A DNA stretch of 8,802 nucleotides from assembly GCA_902781245.1 (NCBI GenBank), contig CACZIP010000071.1, positions 1 to 8,802 of the forward strand, read 5' to 3'. Under the pieces are notes generated by a model that saw only the letters and a list, made by a program, of their open reading frames with translations, was not told where the DNA came from and did no database searches. The stretch is from an uncultured Coriobacteriaceae bacterium (GTDB lineage: Bacteria; Actinomycetota; Coriobacteriia; Coriobacteriales; Eggerthellaceae). The position numbers and the translations under genes are program-made. Position 1 is the first letter of the stretch, and each line of letters begins with the position of its first letter. Of this stretch, positions 1 through 6,900 are shown one piece after another.

Positions 1-29
1 CAGGGGCCAGGGCACCGACTCACTCACCT
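1..29. other. Intergenic edge downstream of the DHHW gene
   Basis: These 29 bases lie just past the TAG stop of the minus-strand DHHW gene. On the minus strand they begin AGGTGAGTGAG, which could hold a weak ribosome binding site and a GTG start for a further gene, but too little is present to judge. I see no hairpin followed by a T-run, so the operon may continue beyond the window. Confidence 0.4.
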
Positions 30-1484
30 CTACATAATCGAATACAGCGCATCAGCCGCAGTATCGGTTCCGGCGATGGTCATGTTGTTCATGAAGATGA
101 CGTCTTGGATGTTGTTCTCTCGGACGTATTCGGGGATGTTGCGCCACGTCTTGCGGAAATCGAGCACATGAACCGTCTGGTAGTTGTCCACGAGATTCGG
201 CACGAAAGCGCATCCGTACGAGTCCTTGATCACCAGGCACGACGACCCATCGGTCACCTTGGGATTCTCGATAATCTGACGCTCCTGGTCGCCCATGATG
301 AACGCCATGTATTTGGCGTTGTCATCGTAAACACTCGCATCGGCAATCACGTTGCCCTCGAACTCCTCGCCATCAGCGGTCCAGTATGTCAAATCGTTCG
401 TTCCGTTCGGGATGTACGCATACATCGTATCAGGGTTGTCCGCCATTGCGGGCAACTGCAGCTCCGCATAGAACGAGCCGAGGAACGAGTCGTATGCGAC
501 CTCCTCGCGATCGGACAACTTGAAAGGTTCTATTCCTTTGACCTTGCAGAACTCGACGTATGCGTAATAAGCACCAAGCTGTGTCCAGTGATGGTCAGTG
601 CGGAAGAAGATGTACTCGTCGCGATGAGCACGCAACGCATCGTAGGTCTCGACAACCTTGACACGCGGATCCATCAGGCTGTGGAAATAATCAAGCGCCT
701 GCTTCTGGTTGCTGCCTCCAAGCGAATCGAGCACCGACTCGTCGAGCGTCGCGCCGGAGTTGTTGGGAATGAGAACAGAGTAAACGTCTGCCACACCGTC
801 GAGCTCTTCGGCGCACTTGTTCACAGCCGCACAATATGTCGTCACCGCAGGTTCATAGAAGTAGTAGACACTGCAAGCTGTGCCGCCCTCAACATAGAGA
901 CCGTTCATGATGTTGGCTTGCACGTCTTCCTGAACCACTTGGGCTTCGGGAGGAGCGACCTCTTCGCGCTCGACCGTTGCGGGCGTCACCGTGCCACCTT
1001 CGACGGGCAGCTCGTCAGCTTGGACATTGCCGCCAACGAACTGCGTCTCGGGCTGGATGCCATACAGGTTCTCGAGCGCGTGATCGGCCTTGACGAGCGG
1101 CTCACGCAACGGGTAGGTGTCTGCGTACCAAAGCGAAAGGTCCGAGAAGAACGTTCCGTCGAGGAACGAAGCGACGCTCGGAGTCGGGAAGACGGTCAAC
1201 TCACGCTTTTCGAAATCAGACGTCGTAGGTCGGACGAAGAATGCCAAACCGATAACGCACCCAAGCGCCATGACTGCCATGACCGCACGCACGCCCCAAC
1301 GGCGCCAGGTAGCAATCTTGCGCCGCGCATCGCGGTTTCCCGCGTCGTTTGATCGCCGTCTGCGTTCGGGCGTCTGCCCTTCTTCCGCCCCGGCGGCACG
1401 AGCGCGCGGCCTGCGTTCAGGTGCTTGCTCGGAGCTTCTTGCGCGAGGCCTCCGTTCTGATAGCCGTTCCCTCGGTTGAACCAT
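30..1484 (-). CDS. DHHW-family membrane-anchored SGNH-hydrolase-like protein, acyltransferase partner of the MBOAT
   Basis: A 484-residue protein likely to accept acyl groups from the neighbouring MBOAT and pass them to an extracytoplasmic polymer, as AlgX/AlgJ and DltD-type proteins do. Residues 1-62 are a strongly basic, probably cytoplasmic tail with two ERRPRAR repeats (10-16 and 23-29). One membrane segment follows at about 64-84, so the rest should lie outside the membrane. The start of the exported domain (89-130: FEKRELTVFPTP, ending in YADTYPLRE) is typical of the DHHW family. The name-giving DHHW is at 297-300 and a KDSYG motif at 420-424. By analogy with the AlgX/AlgJ triad, Asp297, His299 and Ser422 would be catalytic. 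Residues about 150-190 are a Pro/Val/Glu/Gln-rich, probably disordered insertion. The ATG is supported by a strong AAGGAGGG just upstream, and the gene lies 15 bases after the MBOAT stop. The family call is firm; the substrate is unknown because no polymer-synthesis gene is visible. Confidence 0.9.
   Translation of the reverse strand: MVQPRERLSERRPRARSSEQAPERRPRARAAGAEEGQTPERRRRSNDAGNRDARRKIATWRRWGVRAVMAVMALGCVIGLAFFVRPTTSDFEKRELTVFPTPSVASFLDGTFFSDLSLWYADTYPLREPLVKADHALENLYGIQPETQFVGGNVQADELPVEGGTVTPATVEREEVAPPEAQVVQEDVQANIMNGLYVEGGTACSVYYFYEPAVTTYCAAVNKCAEELDGVADVYSVLIPNNSGATLDESVLDSLGGSNQKQALDYFHSLMDPRVKVVETYDALRAHRDEYIFFRTDHHWTQLGAYYAYVEFCKVKGIEPFKLSDREEVAYDSFLGSFYAELQLPAMADNPDTMYAYIPNGTNDLTYWTADGEEFEGNVIADASVYDDNAKYMAFIMGDQERQIIENPKVTDGSSCLVIKDSYGCAFVPNLVDNYQTVHVLDFRKTWRNIPEYVRENNIQDVIFMNNMTIAGTDTAADALYSIM
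1299..1484 (-). other. Basic, repeat-bearing cytoplasmic tail of the DHHW protein
   Basis: The first 62 residues contain about twenty Arg/Lys residues, many Glu, Ala and Pro, and almost no large hydrophobics, so the region is likely disordered and cytoplasmic (positive-inside rule). ERRPRAR occurs twice, 13 residues apart, with a degenerate ERRRR at 40-44. The tail is much longer than the short N-terminus needed for a signal anchor. Confidence 0.6.
1402..1457 (-). repeat. Imperfect 17-bp direct repeat encoding ERRPRAR
   Basis: Positions 1402-1418 (gcgcgcggcctgcgttc) and 1441-1457 (gcgcgaggcctccgttc) match at 15 of 17 bases and are offset by 39 bases, which is 13 codons and keeps the frame. 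The copies encode the two ERRPRAR stretches of the DHHW protein. A weaker third copy ends near 1366. This looks like a small in-frame repeat expansion within a low-complexity tail. Confidence 0.6.
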
Positions 1485-1487
1485 CTT

Positions 1488-1495
1488 CCCTCCTT
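1488..1495 (-). promoter_or_regulatory. Strong Shine-Dalgarno of the DHHW gene
   Basis: On the minus strand the 15-base gap reads CGGGAAGGAGGGAAG and then ATG. AAGGAGGG is a near-perfect match to the anti-Shine-Dalgarno sequence, with GGAGG ending four bases before the ATG. This fixes the DHHW start and shows that the gene has its own initiation site within the two-gene operon. Confidence 0.8.
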
Positions 1496-1499
1496 CCCG

Positions 1500-2921
1500 C
1501 TAGAATTGGAAATAAATGAACGGGTTGTAGCTCGCACCGGCGAGCGCCGCCACGGCGATTACAAGCAAAATCACGGGTGTGATCGCTTCTGTGATGCTGT
1601 AAATCGTCAAGGCGATATCGTTTCGCTGGGCGGCGTCGAACAGCGCCTTGTGCAATCGTTTACCCAACTCGGTGCACGCGATGAAGCAGAACAGCATCAA
1701 GAAGATGTTCTGCATGAACAGCGTGTGCACTTCCAAACCGGTGAATCCGCCGCCGGCAAGGCCAAACATACCAGCAAGCACCATGCCCAATTCGGCGAAG
1801 TTCTCGAACTTGAACAGCACCCAGCCGAAGTACACGACCACAAGTGCGTAGACATGTCCGGCGATTCGCGGCATGCGACCCTGAATCACAAACTTCTCGA
1901 GCAGTAGGAAAACCGCAAAGTACAAGCCCCACAGGATGTAGTTCCAACTGGCGCCATGCCACATACCCGTCAGGAACCACACGATAAAGATGTTGCGCAC
2001 ATACTTGGCCTTCGAGCAGCGGCTTCCGCCAAGGGGGATGTAAACATAGTCGCGGAAGAAACTCGACAGCGAGATGTGCCAGCGTCGCCAGAAGTCTTGA
2101 ATCGACACGGCCTGATAGGGATAGTTGAAGTTCTCGAGGTAACGGAAGCCCACCATACGGCCCATGCCGATGGCCATGTCGGAATACGCCGAGAAGTCAA
2201 GGTAGATCTGCAAGCCGAAGAACAGCATGCCCAGCCAGTAGCCGGTCGTTGTCTGGGTCGCCAGGCTGGCATCTCCGATAGGCAAGAGCGTGTCGGCAAC
2301 TGCGGCGCACGAGTTAGCCAGCACGGCCTTCTTCGCCAAACCGATGCTGAAGCGGCGCACGCCGTAGTAAATGTCGTTCTTGGTCGGACGGCGCTCGTCA
2401 ATCTGCTCGGCAACCGTCTGGTAGCGCACGATGGGACCGGCGATGCACTGGTGGAAGAGCGACGAATAGAGCAACAGCTTCCAATAACTCGGTTGCGCAT
2501 CGATTTCCCCGCGGTAGACATCGACCACATACGAGATGAGCTGGAACGTGTAGAACGAGATGCCGATGGGCAGCACGATTTCGGGGATCAGCTCGGGCAC
2601 GCCGAATATGGCTTGGAAGTTGGCGCAGAAAAATCCCAAGTATTTGAATATGCCGAGCACGCCCAGCAAGACGACGCATTCTGCCACAAGCCAGAGCTTT
2701 CGCCTACCTGGAGAGTCGGACCGCTCGATGAGCAGCGCGAATCCCCAACTGGCTAGCGTGTTGCCCATGAGCAGCACGAGATAACGTGGACCGCCCCACG
2801 AATAGAAGATAAGCGAGGAAACGAGCAGCACCGCATTGCGATACCTCTCATCAACCATGTGGTAGACGAATAAGTGGATGGCCAAGAAAAGGAACAGGAA
2901 CACGAGGCTTGAAAAGACCAT
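1500..2921 (-). CDS. AlgI/DltB-type MBOAT family O-acyltransferase
   Basis: A 473-residue polytopic membrane protein of normal length for the AlgI branch of the MBOAT family, which moves an acyl group from a cytoplasmic donor across the membrane to a partner SGNH/DHHW protein or polymer. The MVFSSLVFLFLFL start is typical and supports the ATG at 2921, although the Shine-Dalgarno there is weak. Family motifs seen in order are FKYLGFF (92-98), LPIGISFYTFQ (117-127), AGPI (161-164), DFSAYSDMAIG (242-252), DFWRRWHISLSS (276-287), RDYVYIPLGG (290-299) and WHGASW (321-326). His322 of WHG corresponds to the catalytic histidine of AlgI and DltB; His356 may match the second conserved histidine. It is the first gene of a two-gene operon with the DHHW protein, the usual pairing for this system. 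The acylated polymer cannot be read from the window; candidates are a capsule or exopolysaccharide, or a wall glycopolymer. Confidence 0.95.
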   Translation of the reverse strand: MVFSSLVFLFLFLAIHLFVYHMVDERYRNAVLLVSSLIFYSWGGPRYLVLLMGNTLASWGFALLIERSDSPGRRKLWLVAECVVLLGVLGIFKYLGFFCANFQAIFGVPELIPEIVLPIGISFYTFQLISYVVDVYRGEIDAQPSYWKLLLYSSLFHQCIAGPIVRYQTVAEQIDERRPTKNDIYYGVRRFSIGLAKKAVLANSCAAVADTLLPIGDASLATQTTTGYWLGMLFFGLQIYLDFSAYSDMAIGMGRMVGFRYLENFNYPYQAVSIQDFWRRWHISLSSFFRDYVYIPLGGSRCSKAKYVRNIFIVWFLTGMWHGASWNYILWGLYFAVFLLLEKFVIQGRMPRIAGHVYALVVVYFGWVLFKFENFAELGMVLAGMFGLAGGGFTGLEVHTLFMQNIFLMLFCFIACTELGKRLHKALFDAAQRNDIALTIYSITEAITPVILLVIAVAALAGASYNPFIYFQF

Positions 2922-2982
2922 GCTGCGAACTGCCCCGCTTTCTCTCGTTGATGGATTAAGCTACGTTTTTTCTCAATCGGGA

Positions 2983-2988
2983 GTATAG
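2983..2988 (-). promoter_or_regulatory. Candidate -10 element for the MBOAT-DHHW operon
   Basis: The minus strand reads TATACT here, five of six matches to TATAAT. No good -35 hexamer lies 16-18 bases upstream. A transcript from here would have a leader of about 55 bases before the MBOAT ATG. This is a motif match only. Confidence 0.35.
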
Positions 2989-3021
2989 CCAATCGAACTG
3001 TTCGGCGAGGTGAAAATCGGG

Positions 3022-3050
3022 TTGCAATTCCGAAGTTTTGCGGCGACAAT
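3022..3050 (+). promoter_or_regulatory. Candidate -35/-10 promoter upstream of the TrmH-like gene
   Basis: TTGCAA (3022-3027) and GACAAT (3045-3050) are separated by exactly 17 bases. Each matches the vegetative consensus at four of six positions. It would give a leader of roughly 32 bases. It competes with the leaderless possibility at 3077-3082. Confidence 0.3.
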
Positions 3051-3076
3051 CAAGTATCCGTTTCGCCGTTTAATCT

Positions 3077-3082
3077 TATACT
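3077..3082 (+). promoter_or_regulatory. Candidate -10 element of a leaderless promoter
   Basis: TATACT ends six bases before the ATG at 3089, so a start site at the usual distance would fall on the A of the ATG, giving an mRNA without a 5' leader. The bases before the ATG (TTTAATCTTATACTTTCATC) have no Shine-Dalgarno. Leaderless transcripts are common in Actinobacteria, where the -10 is often well conserved and the -35 poor, as here. Confidence 0.45.
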
Positions 3083-3088
3083 TTCATC

Positions 3089-3952
3089 ATGACCAAACTG
3101 CTGCGCACAACAACATTGGACGATCCGCGCCTCGACCCCTACGTAAGACTCACCGACGTGCAGCTTCGCAGCCGAATCGAGCCCGAGAAAGCTGTTTTCA
3201 TCGCGGAGTCCATAGAGGTGATCGGCCGGGCGCTCGATGCCGGCATGGAGCCACTCTCGCTTTTGACCGTCGAGAAGTACCTGCCATCGCTGGAAGCAGC
3301 CAACATTTTGAAACGAATGTCGCAGGCGAGCGAATGCGCCTCGCTGTTCGTGGCGCCTGAAGATCAACTCGAGCAGCTGACGGGCTTCCAGCTCACGCGG
3401 GGTGCTTTAGCCGCATTCCGCAGGCCTCTCGAACGACCTGTCGCCGACGTGGTACGCGACGCGCACCTCATTGCCGTCCTCGAGGACATACGCAACCACA
3501 CCAATGTCGGGGCCATCTTCCGCTCGGCTGCCGCGCTTGGCGCCGACGCGGTGCTCGTCTCCCCCGCTTGTTACGACCCGCTGTACCGCCGCGCCGTGCG
3601 CGTATCGATGGGCACCGTTTTCCAGGTGCCGTGGACGCGCATCGGTTCCGACCCCCATAATTGGGCTCGAGACGGCGTGCCCCTGCTTCACGAGCTGGGG
3701 TTCAAAACGGCGGCCATGGCCCTATCGGACGACTCGATTGCTCTTGACGACCCGCGTCTCAAATCATGCGATCGTCTCGCGCTCGTGTTCGGAACCGAAG
3801 GTGACGGCCTCGCCGAGTCGACGATCTCGCGCTGCGACTACACAGTGCGCATCCCCATGGAGCATGGCGTCGATTCGCTCAATGTCGCTGCATCGAGCGC
3901 TGTTGCTTTCTGGGAGCTGCGCAAGTCCATGAAATCCGAGAACAGCGCATGA
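3089..3952 (+). CDS. TrmH/SpoU-family RNA 2'-O-methyltransferase
   Basis: A 287-residue protein of the SPOUT class that would transfer a methyl group from S-adenosylmethionine to a ribose 2'-OH in tRNA or rRNA, in the cytoplasm. About residues 10-100 (RLTDVQLR, then FIAESIEVIGRALDAG) resemble the N-terminal substrate-binding domain of this family. The C-terminal knotted domain shows all three SpoU motifs. Motif 1 is EDIRNHTNVGAIFRSA (132-147) with Asn139 and Arg145. Motif 2 is LVFGTEGDGL (232-241) with Glu237 and Gly238. Motif 3 is IPMEHGVDSLNVAASS (255-270) with Ser263 and Asn265. The length is usual. The ATG has no visible Shine-Dalgarno, consistent with leaderless translation. The stop overlaps the next gene's start by ATGA. 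The family is certain; whether the target is a tRNA or an rRNA nucleotide cannot be told from sequence alone. Confidence 0.93.
   Translation: MTKLLRTTTLDDPRLDPYVRLTDVQLRSRIEPEKAVFIAESIEVIGRALDAGMEPLSLLTVEKYLPSLEAANILKRMSQASECASLFVAPEDQLEQLTGFQLTRGALAAFRRPLERPVADVVRDAHLIAVLEDIRNHTNVGAIFRSAAALGADAVLVSPACYDPLYRRAVRVSMGTVFQVPWTRIGSDPHNWARDGVPLLHELGFKTAAMALSDDSIALDDPRLKSCDRLALVFGTEGDGLAESTISRCDYTVRIPMEHGVDSLNVAASSAVAFWELRKSMKSENSA
3949..3952 (+). promoter_or_regulatory. ATGA stop/start overlap (translational coupling)
   Basis: The TGA of the methyltransferase shares bases with the ATG of the exporter-like gene. The preceding bases (GAAATCCGAGAACAGCGC) contain no strong Shine-Dalgarno. Initiation on the large gene is therefore likely to depend on ribosomes finishing the methyltransferase. 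Confidence 0.7.
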
Positions 3953-6900
3953 GGACGTCTTTCGAAATATTCTTGCGCGATTTGAAAGCCCTCGGACGAA
4001 ACCCAGCAGCACTGCTGGTCGTCATTGCGCTGCTCGTACTGCCAGGCCTCTATGCCTGGTATTGCATCGTCGCAAACTGGGACCCGTATTCCAACACGGG
4101 CAACGTGCCTATCGCCATCGTCAACGAAGACGAAGGGGCAACGAGCGACTTGACCGGTGAGATTAATCTCGGCAAACAAGTCACCGATGAGCTTCGCGAC
4201 AACCACAACATCGACTGGCGCTTCTATGACAGCGAAGAAGAGGCCCTCGAAGCCACGCGCAGATTCGAATGCTACGCAGCGCTCGTGATGCCGAAAGACC
4301 TCAGCAAGAACGTCGTGGGCATCTTCGAAGGGTCGAATGAGCAGCCTGCCATCTATTTCTATCCGAACGAGAAACAGAACGCAGTCGCCGTCAAAGTGTC
4401 CGATTCGGCAGCACAGACGCTCGTAACACAGATCAACCAGCAGTTTGCCTCGACCGTCAACGAAGCCGTCCTCGAAAAAGTTCAAGAAGGCGCCAACAAG
4501 GTGGATGAGCAGGCGAGTCAAACCCGCAGAACGCTCGCAAGCGAGGTTGACGACACTCAGGCTCAGATCGCCAACGTGACTCAATCGCTCGACAGCACCA
4601 TCGACGCCATCAACGGTTGGAGGGAGTCCGTCGCAGGATCGCAGGCGTCTCTCTCGTCAGCAGCGCAACAACTTCCAACCATACGCAATTCGCTTGCGGA
4701 GAGCAGCGCCACCTTGAACGACCTACGCGTCGAGACCATCGCGTTCGACTCGGTGTTCTCCAAGTCGCTTTCGCAGACGAATCTGGCACTTGCCAACTTG
4801 TCGCTGCGCATCAGCGCGGATATGAGTGCAACTGAAAGCGACGTGGCTCGCGTGAGTGCCGACCTGGACAAATCGATAGAGCTCATGTCCGCTGAACTTG
4901 ACGCTCACGGCCCGAACGAAGTCACCGAGCAGCTCCAGATTGCGTTGCAAAAGCTTCAGAGCGCCTCAGACCATTTGGAGAGCGCAGTGGCGCTTGCCAA
5001 TGCCTCGACTCAGAACATGAATGCCAATGTGCAGAACATCGTCGACAAGACAAACGCTGCAAACGACACATTCTCGCGCGAAGTGCTGCCGGCGTTATCG
5101 AACGGCACGTACGACCTCGGAATCTCCCTCTCGGGGCTTTCGAGCGCCGTCGGCCAGTTCGAGCCGCAGATCGTCGAGCTCCAGGAAGTCCTCACCCAGA
5201 CCGACGCAGCCCTCGTCGACGCCATTAGCGCAATCGAGCAGGCGAAGGCGCTGCTTTCTAACGTGAGCGCCCACCTCAAATCAACCTCGACCGATCTGAA
5301 CGCCATGGGCAGCGCCTTAAAGGTCGACCAGATTGCCGAGCTTCTCGATGTCGACCCCGACAATCTCGGCCAGTTCATATCGTCGCCCGTCAACCTGGTC
5401 ACCGAGGAGATCTATCCTGTTTCGAATTACGGAACAGCCGTGGCGCCGTTCTACACATGCCTCGCGTTGTGGATCGGATGCTTCATCTTGATATCCCTCA
5501 TCAAACTGGAGGTCGACCGAACCGGATTCGAAAGTGCCACGCCTACGCAACGCTATTTCGGTCGTTGGCTGCTGCTCGTGTTGCTTGCCCTCGTGCAATC
5601 GCAAATCATATGCGGCGTCGACATCGCGCTCAGCATCGACTGCGCCCATCCGGCTGCATTCATGGTGTCGGGCGCAGTGTGCTCGTTTGCATTCATGAAC
5701 CTGCTCTATGCGCTCGCCCTCACATTCCGCAACATCGGCAGAACGCTGTGCATCTTGCTGCTCATCATGCAAGTTCCCGGTTCTTCAGGCATGTATCCCA
5801 TTGAAATGATGCCTGCGTTCTTCAGGGCGGTCCATCCCTTCCTGCCGTTCACGTACGGAATCAATGCGATGCGCGAAGCTCTCTGCGGCATGCAGGGAAT
5901 CGCCTACGCCACCGACTTGATTGCCGTAGCGCTCATTGTCCCCCTCGCGTTCCTCATCGGCCTGGTAATACGCCCCTACATGATGAACGTGCTGCTGATG
6001 TTCGACGAAGAGCTTAGGAAAACGGGGTTCTTTGCAGGCGAGTTGCACGGCCAAGGCATCGATACCGAACGCGTGCGCGGGATGATGCGCGTGCTCGCAT
6101 CGCACGATGCCTACCGCGACAGCATCGAGCGACGTGCGCTGTCCTTCAACCAGCGCTATCCCCGATTGCGCAAAGCCGGCAGCGTCGCCGTGTTTGCAAT
6201 TCCCTTCGCCTTGCTCGTCATAATGCTGCCGTTCAATCTGATCCTGGGACCAAATGTCTCAACCGACGCGAAGCTCATGGCGCTGATCATCGCACTTGTC
6301 TTGATTCTGTGCGTTCAAATCGCCCTCATCGTCGTGGAGTACCTGCATCGCGTCGTGCTCGACGAGGCGAAGCTTCTCGGGGACAAGTTGATTGCAGAAA
6401 CACCCGAGTACAACACGCTCATCGACACGGTTGACGACAAACGCCGAGCAGCCGAGAACGAACACGCCCAAGCAATAGAGCACTTCAAGAACCAGACGAT
6501 CAACGACTTGTTCTCGGTCGCCCCGCCGTTGCCCTCCTCCCTCGTCTCGCCTGTGGCCCCGAACGGCTCATCTGCAAACGAGCCCGAACCAACCGAACAA
6601 CCGAAACGATACGGCGGCGCTGCGCGTGACATCTTCTTCACCGACATGCGGCTCGGATTCCAGAGCGTCATCGGCGTCGTGGTCATCATGCTGCTCGTCA
6701 TCACCCCTTCGCTCTATGCCTGGTTCAACATCGCCGGCTGTTGGGACCCTTATAGCAACACGGGCAACCTCAAGGTGGCCGTTGCAAACGAGGATGCAGG
6801 CTACAAGAGCGAGCTCGTCCCGGTGCGCGTGAACGTGGGCGACACGATAGTCGCCCAACTGCGCAGTAATGATAGTTTCAACTGGGTGTTCGTCGACGAG

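Larger units (their letters stand above)
2922..3088. other. Divergent intergenic region between the MBOAT and TrmH-like genes
   Basis: These 167 bases separate two divergently transcribed genes and are more AT-rich than their flanks. They hold candidate promoters in both directions (described separately). I see no tRNA, riboswitch-like fold, or long inverted repeat, and no reading frame with a credible start. Confidence 0.7.
3949..6003 (+). other. YhgE/Pip module 1
   Basis: Residues 1-685 form a complete YhgE/Pip unit: a short basic cytoplasmic helix, one membrane segment, the WDPYSNTGN and IAIVNEDEG signatures (57-65), an ectodomain of about 450 residues that is Ala/Ser/Leu/Gln-rich and probably coiled-coil, YPVSNYG (489-495) at re-entry, and five closely spaced membrane segments ending at IRPYMMNVLL. 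By itself it is the size of an ordinary family member. Confidence 0.85.

Noticed and set aside
105..1352. A 415-codon plus-strand open frame opposite the DHHW gene
   Set aside because: Its translation lacks any recognisable motif, is rich in Arg, His and Val as expected for an antisense shadow, and has no ribosome binding site. The minus-strand frame has clear family motifs.
1956..2756. A 266-codon plus-strand open frame inside the MBOAT gene
   Set aside because: It is antisense to conserved MBOAT motifs, including WHGASW, and its composition (His, Glu, Asp and Arg-rich) is typical of a reverse-complement shadow.
2974..3021. Short repeats CAATCG (2974, 2990) and AATCGGG (2975, 3015) in the divergent region, as possible operator sites
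   Set aside because: Six- and seven-base direct repeats without symmetry are expected by chance in 167 bases; they do not define a binding site.
3838..4584. A 248-codon minus-strand open frame across the ATGA overlap
   Set aside because: It is antisense to SpoU motif 3 and to the first YhgE signature; no motif or start signal supports it.
6646..6648. An internal ATG as the start of a separate second YhgE gene
   Set aside because: There is no stop codon in frame between module 1 and this ATG, no Shine-Dalgarno before it, and homology to the module N-terminus already begins about seven to ten residues upstream.
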